The notes below the pieces were generated by a model that did not search any database, was not told the DNA's origin, and was given only the letters and a program-made list of their open reading frames with translations. A DNA stretch of 64,000 bases from Laccaria trichodermophora. Lineage: Eukaryota; Basidiomycota; Agaricomycetes; Agaricales; Hydnangiaceae. Shown here one piece after another: positions 10,740 to 22,020 of this stretch; within the stretch, counting starts at the first letter, position 1, and every line of letters starts with the position of its first letter. A program made the translations under genes and the position numbers. The stretch is taken from contig JACTVC010000024.1 in the NCBI GenBank assembly GCA_018417955.1, forward strand, positions 868,001 through 932,000, given 5' to 3'.

Positions 10740-12200
10740 CTCATTATGTACCTGGTCAATATCATTGTGATTTTCATTAGCCATTTGGGCAATATCATTG
10801 GGAATTTCATTAACTACTTGACCGATATCATTGTGATTTTCATTAGCTATTTGGGAATTTCATTAGCCACCTTGGCAATATCATTGTGATTTTCATTAGC
10901 CTCTTGGGCAATATCATTGGGAATTTCATTAGCTAACTAAGCAATATCATTGCGATTTTCATTAGCTATTTGGGAATTATCATTGGAAATTTCATTAGCC
11001 CCTTGGGCAATATCATTGGAAATTTCATTAGGCACCTGGGCAATATCATTGCGATATTCATTAGCCATTTGGGAATTATCATTGTGATTTTCATTAGCTA
11101 TTTGGGAACTATCATTGGAAATTTCATTAGCCTCTTGGGCAATATCATTGGGAATTTCATTAGGCACCTGGGCAATATCATTGCGATATTCATTAGTCAT
11201 TTGGGAATTATCATTGCGATTTTCATTAGCCATCTGGGAATTATCATTGGAAATTTCATTAGCCTCTTGGGCAATATCATTGGAAATTTCATTAGGCACA
11301 TGGGCAATATCATTGTGATTTTCATTAGCTATTTGGGAATTATCATTGGAAGTTTCATTAGCCTCTTGGGCAATATCATTGGGAATCTCATTAGGCACCT
11401 GGGCAATATCATTGCGATTTTCATTAGCTGGAAATTTCATTAGCCTCTTGGGCAATATCATTGGAAATTTCATTAGGCACATGGGCAATATCATTGTGAT
11501 TTTCATTAGCTATTTGGGAATTATCATTGGAAGTTTCATTAGCCTCTTGGGCAATATCATTGGGAATCTCATTAGGCACCTGGGCAATATCATTGCGATT
11601 TTCATTAGCTAACTGGACAATATCATTGCGATTTTCATTAGCTATTTGGGAATTATCATTGGAAATTTCATTATCCTCTTGGGCAATATCATTGGGAATT
11701 TCATTAGGCACCTGGGCAATATCATTGCGATTTTCATTAGCTAACTGGACAATATCATTGCGATTTTCATTAGCTATTTGGGAATTATCATTGGAAATTT
11801 CATTATCCTCTTGGGCAATATCATTGGGAATTTCATTAGGCACCTGGGCAATATCATTGCGATTTTCATTAGCTATTTGGGAATTATCATTGGAAGTTTC
11901 ATTAGCCTCTTGGGCAATATCATTGGGAATCTCATTAGGCACCTGGGCAATATCATTGTGATTTTCATTAGCTATTTGGGAATTATCATTGGAAATTTCA
12001 TTAGGCACCTGGGCAATATCATTATGATTTTCATTAGCCTAGTTGGGCAATATTATTGCGATTTTCATTGGCTACTTGGGCAATTTCTTTGGAAATTTCA
12101 TTTGCCACCTTGGCAATATCATTGCGATTTTCATTAGCTACTTGAGCAATATCTTTGGAAATTTCATTAGCTGCTTGGGCTATATCATTGTGATTTTTGG
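10740..12200. repeat. 33-bp tandem array, left arm
   Basis: Units of 33 bp such as AATGAAATTTCCAATGATA plus a GCCCAAGAGGCT-like tail (read on the minus strand). Because the period equals 11 codons, both strands stay open for hundreds of bases (for example NEISNDIAQEA repeats on one strand). I treat this as a repeat, not a protein. The right-arm copy is at 13900-15045 and is about 0.3 kb shorter. Confidence 0.9.
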
Positions 12201-12539
12201 TCATCAGGAGGGTGGTCACATGACCTATTTCCAAAAATGGTCAAAAAGCGAAAATTGTAGCCCTGCACTGTAGCTTCCTGAATCTGTTGGAATTAAGTTC
12301 TAAAGTGCTCCCATTGTGGAGATATAACAAAAAGTCTTTTTCTCATCGCCGGCTTTTTTTGACCTTTTTGCATTTTTCTCCATGAGAACAACACCAAACA
12401 AAATGATTTTAACACATTTAGAAAGCTAAGAGAAAGGGCTACAATTCTTGTATCATGGGAAAAATGACCAAAAATGGAAGGTGCATACCCCAACACATAA
12501 ATTGACACTGACATATTACAAAAGATTGCAGATAGACTA

Positions 12540-13570
12540 CAAAAGTCAGTTATGTACTACAAAGTGTACTAGTAGACCAAATAGACCACAAAAAGTCAGA
12601 CATGGACTACAAGTTTACTGATAGACTACAAGAGACTACAGAAGTTGGACTTGGACTACAAAGTTTATCAATAGACTACAAAAAGTCAGTTACTGATACC
12701 CTTGATTACTGTTATTGACAATCCACTTTTTTCATTACAGAAGTCTGTAGTGTTTGCTTTTTAAGACTACAAAAGTTAGTAGTGTCTGCTTTTTAAGACT
12801 GCAAAGTTTGTAGTGTCTCCTTTTGCACTAGAAAAGTTTGTAGTCCACTTGTTTAGCTGATTGATTCTAGCTTTTTTGGAATACAAAAGTTTGTAGTCTG
12901 CTTTTTCACTACAAAAGTCTGTAGTGTCCACTTTTTGAGCCTACAAAAGTTTGCAGTGTCTGCTTTTTCATTACAAACGTTAGTAGTGTATGTCAGCTTG
13001 TAGTGTCTGCTTTTTGACACTACAAAGGTTTATGGCCTGGTTTTCTGACATGTAGTTTGTATGTGTATATCTTCATGGGCATATGGTTGAGTTATGGTCT
13101 GGTTGACATGTAGTTTGAATGTCCTTGACTATGTATGTATATGTTCATGGGCATATGGTTGAAGGATTGAGAGGCTATTACATGACCCTACTGCCCTTTA
13201 TCATTCATTCACTATTGGTAGTAGCCTAGAATCAATCAGCTAAACAAGTGGACTACAAACTTTTCTAGTGCAAAAGGAGACACTACAAACTTTGCAGTCT
13301 TAAAAAGCAGACACTACTAACTTTTGTAGTCTTAAAAAGCAAACACTACAGACTTCTGTAATGAAAAAAGTGGATTGTCAATAACAGTAATCAAGGGTAT
13401 CAGTAACTGACTTTTTGTAGTCTATTGATAAACTTTGTAGTCCAAGTCCAACTTCTGTAGTCTCTTGTAGTCTATCAGTAAACTTGTAGTCCATGTCTGA
13501 CTTTTTGTGGTCTATTTGGTCTACTAGTACACTTTGTAGTACATAACTGACTTTTGTAGTCTATCTGCAA
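12540..13570. repeat. ACTACAAA/TTTGTAGT word cluster
   Basis: Short words ACTACAAAAGT and CTTTTGTAGTCT are repeated at irregular spacing in both orientations, through the inner ends of both arms and into the spacer. The same words recur at 28.44-29.04, 34.09-34.81 and 57.38-58.44 kb, usually in the middle of palindromic elements. Confidence 0.8.
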
Positions 13571-13899
13571 TCTTTTGTAATATGTCAGTGTCAATTTATG
13601 TGTTGGGGTATGCACCTTCCATTTTTGGTCATTTTTCCCATGATACAAGAATTGTAGCCCTTTCTCTTAGCTTTCTAAATGTGTTAAAATCATTTTGTTT
13701 GGTGTTGTTCTCATGGAGAAAAATGCAAAAAGGTCAAAAAAAGCCGGCGATGAGAAAAAGACTTTTTGTTATATCTCCACAATGGGAGCACTTTAGAACT
13801 TAATTCCAACAGATTCAGGAAGCTACAGTGCAGGGCTACAATTTTCGCTTTTTGACCATTTTTGGAAATAGGTCATGTGACCACCCTCCTGATGACCAA

Positions 13900-15045
13900 A
13901 AATCACAATGATATAGCCCAAGCAGCTAATGAAATTTCCAAAGATATTGCTCAAGTAGCTAATGAAAATCGCAATGATATTGCCAAGGTGGCAAATGAAA
14001 TTTCCAAAGAAATTGCCCAAGTAGCCAATGAAAATCGCAATAATATTGCCCAACTAGGCTAATGAAAATCATAATGATATTGCCCAGGTGCCTAATGAAA
14101 TTTCCAATGATAATTCCCAAATAGCTAATGAAAATCACAATGATATTGCCCAGGTGCCTAATGAGATTCCCAATGATATTGCCCAAGAGGCTAATGAAAC
14201 TTCCAATGATAATTCCCAAATAGCTAATGAAAATCGCAATGATATTGCCCAGGTGCCTAATGAAATTCCCAATGATATTGCCCAAGAGGATAATGAAATT
14301 TCCAATGATAATTCCCAAATAGCTAATGAAAATCGCAATGATATTGTCCAGTTAGCTAATGAAAATCGCAATGATATTGCCCAGGTGCCTAATGAGATTC
14401 CCAATGATATTGCCCAAGAGGCTAATGAAACTTCCAATGATAATTCCCAAATAGCTAATGAAAATCACAATGATATTGCCCATGTGCCTAATGAAATTTC
14501 CAATGATATTGCCCAAGAGGCTAATGAAATTTCCAATGATAATTCCCAGATAGCTAATGAAAATCGCAATGATAATTCCCAAATGACTAATGAATATCGC
14601 AATGATATTGCCCAGGTGCCTAATGAAATTCCCAATGATATTGCCCAAGAGGCTAATGAAATTTCCAATGATAGTTCCCAAATAGCTAATGAAAATCACA
14701 ATGATAATTCCCAAATGGCTAATGAATATCGCAATGATATTGCCCAGGTGCCTAATGAAATTTCCAATGATATTGCCCAAGGGGCTAATGAAATTTCCAA
14801 TGATAATTCCCAAATAGCTAATGAAAATCGCAATGATATTGCTTAGTTAGCTAATGAAATTCCCAATGATATTGCCCAAGAGGCTAATGAAAATCACAAT
14901 GATATTGCCAAGGTGGCTAATGAAATTCCCAAATAGCTAATGAAAATCACAATGATATCGGTCAAGTAGTTAATGAAATTCCCAATGATATTGCCCAAAT
15001 GGCTAATGAAAATCACAATGATATTGACCAGGTACATAATGAGAT
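13900..15045. repeat. 33-bp tandem array, right arm
   Basis: Inverted counterpart of the 10740-12200 array with fewer units. The longest apparently open stretch is 14088-14846 on the plus strand. No start context, splice signal or non-repetitive sequence supports translation. Confidence 0.9.
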
Positions 15046-15461
15046 GGAGGTCTAAGGCCTTGCCTACAATTAATGAAAAAAGCGCAGGCTTTATGATAAT
15101 GAAAAGACATGGCAACTGGAATGATTCCCTATCATAAAGACTGTGGACTTATACACAATGACCTCTAGGCAGTTACCTTATTTATATGATAAAAGTGGTA
15201 GCCAGTAGTGTATTGTCGACTTGGCTGACTCTCAAGGTCAATAAGTAGGATTTGGTTGGATCAACGGGGTTATTTTACCCTGAGACACACAACTCGCAAC
15301 AACACTAGGGATATCCTGATTGAGCTAGTCCGTACCTGGCCTAGAGTGAACTAAGTAAGAATATATATTATAGAAACAGTAGACCGTTTTTTTAACTCAA
15401 ACTCCCTAGAAAACAATTCCAACTTTCAACCACCACCAAGTTTACAAGAGCTATACCCAGC

Positions 15462-17687
15462 ATGTCCGAACCTCGTCAGCTTCGTCCGCGTAAATTAGTA
15501 CCAGTCGTACTTTTGCCCCCTGTGGGCGAAGGCAGGGCGTTCACTAAAGTGAGTACTTTGCCTCCACAGCTTGCCACGTCACTCAAAAAAAAACAGCAGG
15601 GAGCTGGAAAGTCTGCGCCAAGCAAGGAGGCTGAGACGTAAGTCGTGACAAATTTTAGTGCACGTTCTCTACTTATTGTTCAATATAGTGCGACCGTCGA
15701 AGCTAGCGCCAATGCCGTCCCCGACACCGCAGATACTCAGGCCGTGGGTCAACCTACCCGCTCCAAGAAAAAACTTGACGACAGCGTCAACGCCATCGTC
15801 AACACCAGATCGACTCCGGCAGTCAAGCGCCCTTGTCGTTCCAAAAAGTAAGTATATCATTGGAGTAATGAAGGATCCTCTTTGACGTCTGCCATCAGAA
15901 AGACTTCGAAAGCCGTCAAGCGAGCTCCTGTCCAGAATTCGGAGCATGAGAAGTCAGCATTGACTACAGATAATGAAAGGTAAATGTCTCTTCTGTGACT
16001 CTTTTTCAACTCCTCAACGTGTGCTCTAGCGTCACAGACACCGATGCTAGCAACAAGGCCGTGGTCAATGCCCAACCCACTCAGGATGTACCCTCCACCA
16101 CCGCCGCAGGTGCCATGGACGACCAACATGGTCTCAGTTCTGACGCTACTCAGGCCGTGGTCACGAAGACTAAGGGTGCGGTCGGTACATCCGAACAGCA
16201 AGACACTGCACACAACAATATACCCAAACCAATCCGCGCCTACGGCCGCCCAAACCAGTGCGTGGATTTGTCCTTGGGGATATACCGTTTGACTCCTTGT
16301 CGCGGGGTATCCTTTCCTTTGTGAAATTGGACTCTTTGTCGTTTCACTTGGGTCTCACCAGCGTTAACTCCTTGTTTGCTGCGCTTTTGGCATCTGTATT
16401 TGGATGACAATCCTACAGGGTTATGGCCGTGGACGACCCAGATACCACGCCAACCCAGAACCTGGTTTCTTGTGGAAATCGGTTAGTGACGTCAGATAAG
16501 ATTCCGCCGTCGTTTTATATGAAATATAACCTCCGCAGACGCAAGGATGACTTACCGGACGCCGCGGAAGACATGTTTTACAACAGAAACCCGAATGCTA
16601 GGGCTTCAAATGCCTCTGCATCTGCTCCTTCGGGATTGCCTTTGGGTCTCCAGGCTACCCTGAGGTGTGTCTGATTGTTTGAGCAATCCTCTCAGTCGGT
16701 TCACTAATATCTGCTAGATCTGCCTCAGCAAGACTTTCCCCATCAGTGGATGAAACTTTCGCAATTCATTCGACTCTTATTCCGACGTAAGTTTACTTTA
16801 TTATGCATAGTGAGATTGGCACTGAGAATCCCTTCTACAGTAATGATTCTTCGGGTTTTCTTCCTTCTTCTCCGCTCTCCCGCATGACTGGGCCAGCTCC
16901 TCGTTCACGAGGTCTCTACAACATACGTAGCAAGCCGAACATCCCCCCTCTCAATGTAATTGACCCTACACTGTCCTATCGCCAGCCCATGACCCCAGAC
17001 CCCACGTCCAGTGATGATGAATTTGATTCTTCGATGCCGTCGGATGACGGGCTTCCCCTCCCTGCAGCTTCATCTGTTCCGCATCCAGTGACCAACTATT
17101 TCTGCCGTATTGGCAGAGCCATTGAGGACCTGGGTTATGTAGGTTTTCGATCAAGGATTTGGCTGGCTAGGCCTGGCGACTGGGTTGCGTATGCCCCATA
17201 CACCTGTTGGTATAATCGCGTAGGTCGTCAATGGGAGAGTCTCCCCCCGGGCTACACCACAGAGGAACCTCGGGCGTTACACGATCTTGCTGAGGTGGAG
17301 GCATGGTGGGAGGAGGCTGAGATAATTGCCCAGCGTCAAGAGGATGAACAAGACTCAGGCGACGATCCAGAGTCTGGCGGCACAAAAGAGTCCGGCCAGG
17401 AACCTGTTGAAGTAGAGTCAGGCGGTGAGAAAGAATCAGGCGGCGCAAAGGAGGACGACTACCAAGCAGAGTCAAGGCGCGAAGCTAATCAAGATGGCGA
17501 AAAGGGCTATAGATCGAGTTCTTGCGGGTCAGGTAGCGACTTCGGCGAAACCGAGGAGGCAAAGGCGCGTCAACGTGAATGGGCTCGCAAGAACCGGGGA
17601 CGGGGCCATGATGAGATGGATACTGTGGAAGAGGAAGAGGATGATGAGAGGAGGATGGAGGAAGAGGATGAGCAGGACAGGTGTTGA
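15462..17687 (+). CDS. Unrecognised gene P, part 1 (spliced)
   Basis: Exons 15462-15637, 15689-15847, 15899-15979, 16030-16257, 16419-16664, 16718-16786 and 16841-17687 join in frame across GT..AG introns of 50-54 bp, except intron 16258-16418 (161 bp), which holds hairpin triplet T6. The protein begins MSEPRQLRPRKLVPVV. It has a low-complexity basic and Thr/Ala-rich first half, a compact segment reading WLARPGDWVAYAPYTCWYN, then an acidic Glu/Ser/Gly tail with repeated ESGG. No domain is recognised. The frame ends at TGA 17685-17687, but the next frame (17688 on) continues in exactly the same phase, so one nonsense codon separates parts 1 and 2. A nuclear or DNA-associated role would be a guess. 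Confidence 0.6.
16278..16381 (+). other. Hairpin triplet T6 (in intron 16258-16418)
   Basis: Three hairpins: 16278-16312 with outer GGATA/TATCC and inner CCG/CGG stems; 16321-16347 GTGAAA/TTTCAC; 16359-16381 CAGCG/TGCTG (last pair G.U). The third has core AACTCCTTGTT: both sides of the inner GAC/GTC stem changed together to AAC/GTT, so pairing is kept. The donor GTGCGT lies 20 bp upstream and the acceptor CCTACAG at 16418. Confidence 0.9.
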
Positions 17688-18888
17688 ATGAGTAAGCAAA
17701 AGGGTCGGAAGGGGCGTTCGGGTGCCAATCACAGCAACGAATTGGGAGAGGACCAGGTTTCACGGGGTCGACAACGTAAACGAGCTGCAAGGAAGTCGAA
17801 GGACAATGGGGGCTCAGGCCCAGGTGAAAACTTTGCAGAAAAACTACGTCAGTTAGCAAAGAGCAAGCCACCACCGCAACGGCCTTCAGCAGACAGAGAG
17901 GGTTCAGATGCGGTTGCGGAAGGTGCTTCTGATGAGGGTTTGGAGGCGGACGCAGAAGGTGCTTCTCAAGAGTTCGCACAAAAACTGCGTCGCCTAGCGA
18001 AGAGCAAGCCACCAGCGCAAAGGCCTTCCGCAGAGGGTGAGGGTTCGGATGCGGACGAGGAAGGTCCTTCCGAAGTGCCCACTGCACTCCCTGTCACGAG
18101 CACAAAGGCATTGGGAAAAAGGCGAGACAATCCGGCAGAATCAATAAAGCGTGGCCCATTCACAGCTCATGAGACTCGACTGGCGATGGAACTCGCAGAT
18201 ACTATTGTCGCGCATTGCAAGAACATGGGTCGTACGCCTGAGTCTGTGCTGCGGAAAGGGGGATTCAATGTGTCCCTTTCTTGGGAAGCCTCGCGTTGGG
18301 ACATTTGGCAAATGTACTTGCGTTACCAGCCTTACAATCCCAAAAAAAGTAAGCACATCCATGTCTTATAATTCTCGTCTCGGGGTCTGATGTTGTTTTC
18401 AGGTGGAGGTTCATGGGTAACTCAGGCTGCCGAAATGTACAACAACATTGTGGACAAGTTGTCCCCGGATCAGATGGATAAATTCGTGGAGGAGATGGTG
18501 TCTGAGTTGGCCGTGCTCAGGCCTGAGACGGATGGGCAAGAATTCAAGATAACAAAAACAGCACTGAAGCAAGTTCAAGACTTGGTAAGTCTTCAGCCTG
18601 TTTTATCGAGCTGCCTTCTAACGAGAGTCCTGCTTTGTAGGCAACGGCCCTGGGACGTGCCGATGTCAACATGATTGGGATCATCATTCCGCGGGATCCT
18701 GTCGCCAACCAAGCCGCGACGGTCCTTACGGGGAATGCACATCTTCAGGGCGTCATTCAGCACTGTCAAGCTGATATCAAACAGATGCTTCATCATTTAA
18801 CGACGCTCCTTAGGTAAATTCCGACCTTGACTGGCTTAAAAATCATATTTATTGATAGTAACGTTGAAGGGGAATGGATTCGAAGATG
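17688..18888 (+). CDS. Unrecognised gene P, part 2
   Basis: In phase with part 1 after a single TGA. Exons 17688-18348, 18403-18584, 18641-18813 and 18859-18888, introns 45-56 bp. The first exon has an internal duplication (FAEKLRQLAKSKPPPQRPSA and FAQKLRRLAKSKPPAQRPSA). Next comes a block RGPFTAHETRLAMELADTI..VLRKGGFNVSLSW ending in WDIWQMYLRYQPY, which may be a helical DNA-binding-like segment; I cannot name it. After the 18814-18858 intron the frame meets TGA at 18886, while another open frame starts at 18874, so the link to part 3 is unresolved. Alternative splicing or decay could both explain this. Confidence 0.5.
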
Positions 18889-20828
18889 ATCACACCGAAG
18901 TCTGTAAACTTGGCGCAGTTGCTGGGTAGGGATGTTGCCAACATTCCGCAGATTGATGAAGTGCCGTTACCAAAGTCCCCTACCATGCCAGGTGGACTGA
19001 AAAAACCGTCAAAACCGTCAACAAAAGCTTCTAAGACCGCGAAAGCTGTAGCCAACCCCATTGACCCCGATCTTAACCTTCCAATGACCGCCGTGCCTGC
19101 AGCATATTGGGAGTGCCGCCACACAGAAATATCAAGAGATCGCGCTCGAAGATGTGTCCCCCAGCTGTTGAAGTTCCAAATGGGTATGTCGTCTTCTGTT
19201 CCATGGTTTGGCTGGAGGCTCACTGGGATGAAGTGGAATGGGCAGGCCCAGAGGTAGCGGCGGGCTCTTCGGTGTGGGCAAATTTTTTGACCCATTGCCG
19301 TGATGCGGAAATGGTCCTCGAGCGATGGCCCTGCAAGGAGCCTTTCCCTGGTGCGAAAGGCTGGTCCGTCAGTGATATCAGTTCACCCGGAATCACCGTC
19401 ATGTTCACGTACTTGATGAGCAAGGATGATGAGTTGAAGGCTTTGGCTCCTCGTATTGTGGCATGGTCTGATGGTAAGTTCCACTTACATCACACAACAT
19501 CATTTCACAGAATGGCTCTAGATCACAAGTCTCTGGATGAAGGGAGCGAAGAATGGCTGGAGATACCTATCGTCACAGGAGTTACGGAGTCGGGGGAGGT
19601 GAAGGTCTTGGCCCGCGTCAAAAACTGTCAGCCCGAAGTCCACAATGCTGCGCGACAAAAAGATGGTGGGCCGGATGTGGCGCCTCTCCTTCGAGCGAGA
19701 GCTCGCAGTCAGGCGATCGATGAGAACACGCTGAAAGTTACCAAGAAGAAGACGACCAAATCCACTCAATCCGACGCTCAGAAACGCAAGTTACGTGAGG
19801 AGCCCAAACGTCAACCCAAAGTGATATATGTTGAGGACCCCCCTTCGGACGACGATAGTGCCAACGACTCTCGACCTCCAGTACCGACAAAGCTTGTTCG
19901 CCGCCAGGGAACATCACACCAAGCGGCAGATCCGTTTCCACAGCAGCCACGCGAGCCCAAACCTCGATCAAAAATGGTATACAACGTAGAGGATCCCCCT
20001 TCCGATGAAGAAATGGCCGACGGGACTTGCCCTGTGGTGAACTCCCCGACAGCCTCCCCTCCTGCTAAGCGAGTGCGCCGCGAGGATACGTCAAACGAAG
20101 CAGCAAGTTCAGTTCAACAGCAAGCACGCAATTACCATGGTACGTCACACGCTCTTGGTCCATGCGATGAAAGTCACTCAGAGGTTTTAGGTGCAGGTTC
20201 TCGCCAACAGAAAGCACAAGACCCCTGTGTCGCATACCAGCGTCAGGTCCGCGCGCCTGAGGACAGTGGCCCAGAGGCCTCACGAATCATGAATCCACAT
20301 GCCAGGCCTCAGCACCCACAGCCCGAACAGAACGGCAGTGGCTCAGAGCCAGTGCATAAACCCCGTGGCACTTCGCAGCGACCGAGCACCCAAGACGAGG
20401 CTGCCTCAGACCATGCGGGGGGCTTTCAGTTCAGAGCCCCTCAGGCCCATTACTATAACGACGTCAACATGCACGATGAAGAGGAACACAACACGTATAT
20501 GGAAGACTATCACCATCCAGTTCGGATGGACAACCAACACCTCCGACTTCCCCCTCAATTCGCAAATAATCAGCTTCTTGGCCAACACCCACGACAATAC
20601 AGGCCATCTGGCTTTGGTGGAAGGGGGCGTGGTGGCCGCCCCCAATATCGAGGATATGTTCATCCTTATGAGTTTGGTGGGTACTATGGGCAAGCCCACG
20701 ACGGCTTTACTGGTTATGGCAATCAGAGGTCAGGACGTGGGCCTTTGGAAAGTGGTGATGACTCGGACCGTTTCTCAGAAGGTAATCCGCTACATAGACA
20801 ATACCCGGGTGAGGGCCATGGTTTCTGA
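18874..20828 (+). CDS. Unrecognised gene P, part 3 with Gly/Arg-rich C-terminus
   Basis: Open frame 18874-19257 (MDSKMITPKSVNLAQLLG..) overlaps the frame 19107-20828 with a shift near 19.10-19.15 kb. The second frame carries a globular-looking part (VVFCSMVWLEAHWDEVEWAG, then LERWPCKEPFPGAKGW), a region with the motif VEDPPSD occurring twice, a long Pro/Gln/Ser-rich stretch, and a C-terminus GFGGRGRGGRPQYRG followed by Tyr/Gly-rich sequence. RG-rich tails of that kind often bind RNA; that role is inference. A donor-acceptor pair inside 19.47-19.51 kb is possible. The last 50 codons and the 3' region are duplicated at 21.73 kb. Confidence 0.5.
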
Positions 20829-21068
20829 TTGTTTGTCATTGGAAGGGGATGTCGATTACTTCGCTGCACGTATCATCTTTACTCTGTGTTTCTGGTAAAC
20901 AGGGGTACACCAGACTTAGAATAGTTCTGGTAGACAAGGCTACACATACATAGCATACTTTATTTCTGGTAGGTATGTCGTGGACTCTTACTTGGCACTT
21001 TCTGGTAGAAATTGCTTGGTCATACTTGTATTTCAGGTAGATATAAGTATTTGCTGGCTCTCTACAGT
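20776..21068 (+). repeat. Direct repeat, copy 1 (end of P and 3' flank)
   Basis: Starts near AGAAGGTAATCCGCTACATA and continues through the P stop codon. A near-identical copy is at 21727-22020. The interval between them is mostly the element at 21069-21652. Confidence 0.85.
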
Positions 21069-21652
21069 GTAGTGTTTGGAAGTCCAGTCTTGTGATTGGA
21101 ACAAGACTGTAACCAGACCGGACCAAGACCGCAAAAGACTGGACCTGCAGTTATGGTCTTTTATTTTTAAAATGTAAAGACTGCAAAAAAACTGGTTAAC
21201 GTGAACTGGTCTTGTCCAGTTTGGACCGGTCTTTTGTAACCCCTTAAATACCCTTTAAAACGCACCCAAGAACGTACGATTTGGTAAAAAAACGAGAGAG
21301 TTATGATTTAAAATGTAAATTACTTTTGGGAATAATAGATGTACCAGACTTATTTTATAGAAGCACCAATTCCTAACGGAATTTAACGTTCTTGGGCTCG
21401 TTTTGAAGCTATTAGAGATGTTAATAAATCTACCGATTCATAATTTTAAAATATTGGCCTACAGACTGGTCATAAACCGGTTAAAACCGATGCAGACCGA
21501 AACTGGTCTATAGACTGCAAAAGACTGCGGTCTGCGGTCTTTTTGCGGTCTGGTTTGGTCTTTTGACTTCTGGGGAAAAGGCAGACCGGTTATGGTTACA
21601 GTTAACGCCTCTGGGCATCAAAAAACCAGACCAAACCAGACTTTCAAACACT
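21069..21652. mobile_element. hAT-like non-autonomous element
   Basis: Ends TAGTGTTTGGAAGTC and the complement of AGTGTTTGAAAGTC, flanked by CTACAGTG on both sides (8 bp). The interior is full of words such as AGACCGG, ACTGGTC and GCGGTCT, with no coding capacity. TAGTGTTTG-type ends and 8-bp duplications fit the hAT superfamily. A related end (GCAAACACTA) is at about 26.47 kb. Confidence 0.7.
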
Positions 21653-21726
21653 CTACAGTGTTTGCAGAAAACAGGGCTAAGACTGCCTTATACTTGTTTT
21701 CTTAGCTGAATTTTGCTGTCTTTTCT

Positions 21727-22020
21727 CAGAAGGTAATCCGCTACATAGACAATACCTGGGTGAGGGCCATGGTTTTTGCTTGTTTGTCATCGGAAGGGGA
21801 TGTCGATTACTTCGCTGCACGTATCATCTTTACTCTGTGTTTCTGGTAAACAGGGGTACACCAGACTTAGAATAGTTCTGGTAGACAAGGCTACACATAC
21901 ATAGCATACTTTATTTCTGGTAGGTATGTCGTGGACTCTTACTTGGCACTTTCTGGTAGAAATTGCTTGGTCATACTTGTATTTCAGGTAGATATAAGTA
22001 TTTGCTGGCCCTCTACAGTG
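21727..22020 (+). repeat. Direct repeat, copy 2
   Basis: Duplicate of 20776-21068 with a few substitutions; the P stop codon context is changed (TTTTTGCTTG instead of TTTCTGATTG). It is not followed by coding sequence. Confidence 0.85.

Larger units (their letters stand above)
10574..15210. mobile_element. Family A palindromic element, 4.6 kb
   Basis: Starts ACTGGTGGCTACCAC and ends with the complement of CACTACTGGCTACCAC. It is flanked by the 8-bp duplication TATTGTCG (10566-10573 and 15211-15218). Arms (about 10574-12870 and 13225-15210) are near-perfect inverted copies around a 350-bp spacer. Each arm holds, from outside in, a 33-bp tandem array, a 310-bp module containing a GTCATGTGACC-like word, and ACTACAAA-type words. 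There is no transposase, so it is non-autonomous. It lies between the small-exon gene and the P locus. The high arm identity suggests recent formation or gene conversion. Confidence 0.9.

Noticed and set aside
10740..12200. CRISPR array
   Set aside because: No unique spacers between identical repeats; the units are degenerate tandem repeats in a eukaryotic genome.
12293..13803. Identical 73-codon frames (reading YVLGYAPSIFGHFSHDT) in both arms as a conserved small gene
   Set aside because: The frame lies in the 310-bp shared module; other copies (51.8, 57.1 kb) have the same DNA with broken frames, so DNA rather than protein is conserved.
10937..14846. Long repetitive open frames (NEISNDIAQEA repeats, up to 252 codons) as a coiled-coil protein gene
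   Set aside because: The 33-bp period lacks stops in several frames on both strands, so openness is automatic. There is no start context, intron or unique flank, and the sequence belongs to a palindromic element.
10574..15210. Family A as classical CACTA (En/Spm) elements because one end starts CACTA
   Set aside because: Target duplications are 8 bp, not 2-3 bp, and the other end does not start with CACTA.
7270..16381. Hairpin triplets as bacterial-type terminators or riboswitches
   Set aside because: No U tract, intronic placement, a fungal context, and the constant part is the loop side rather than the stem.
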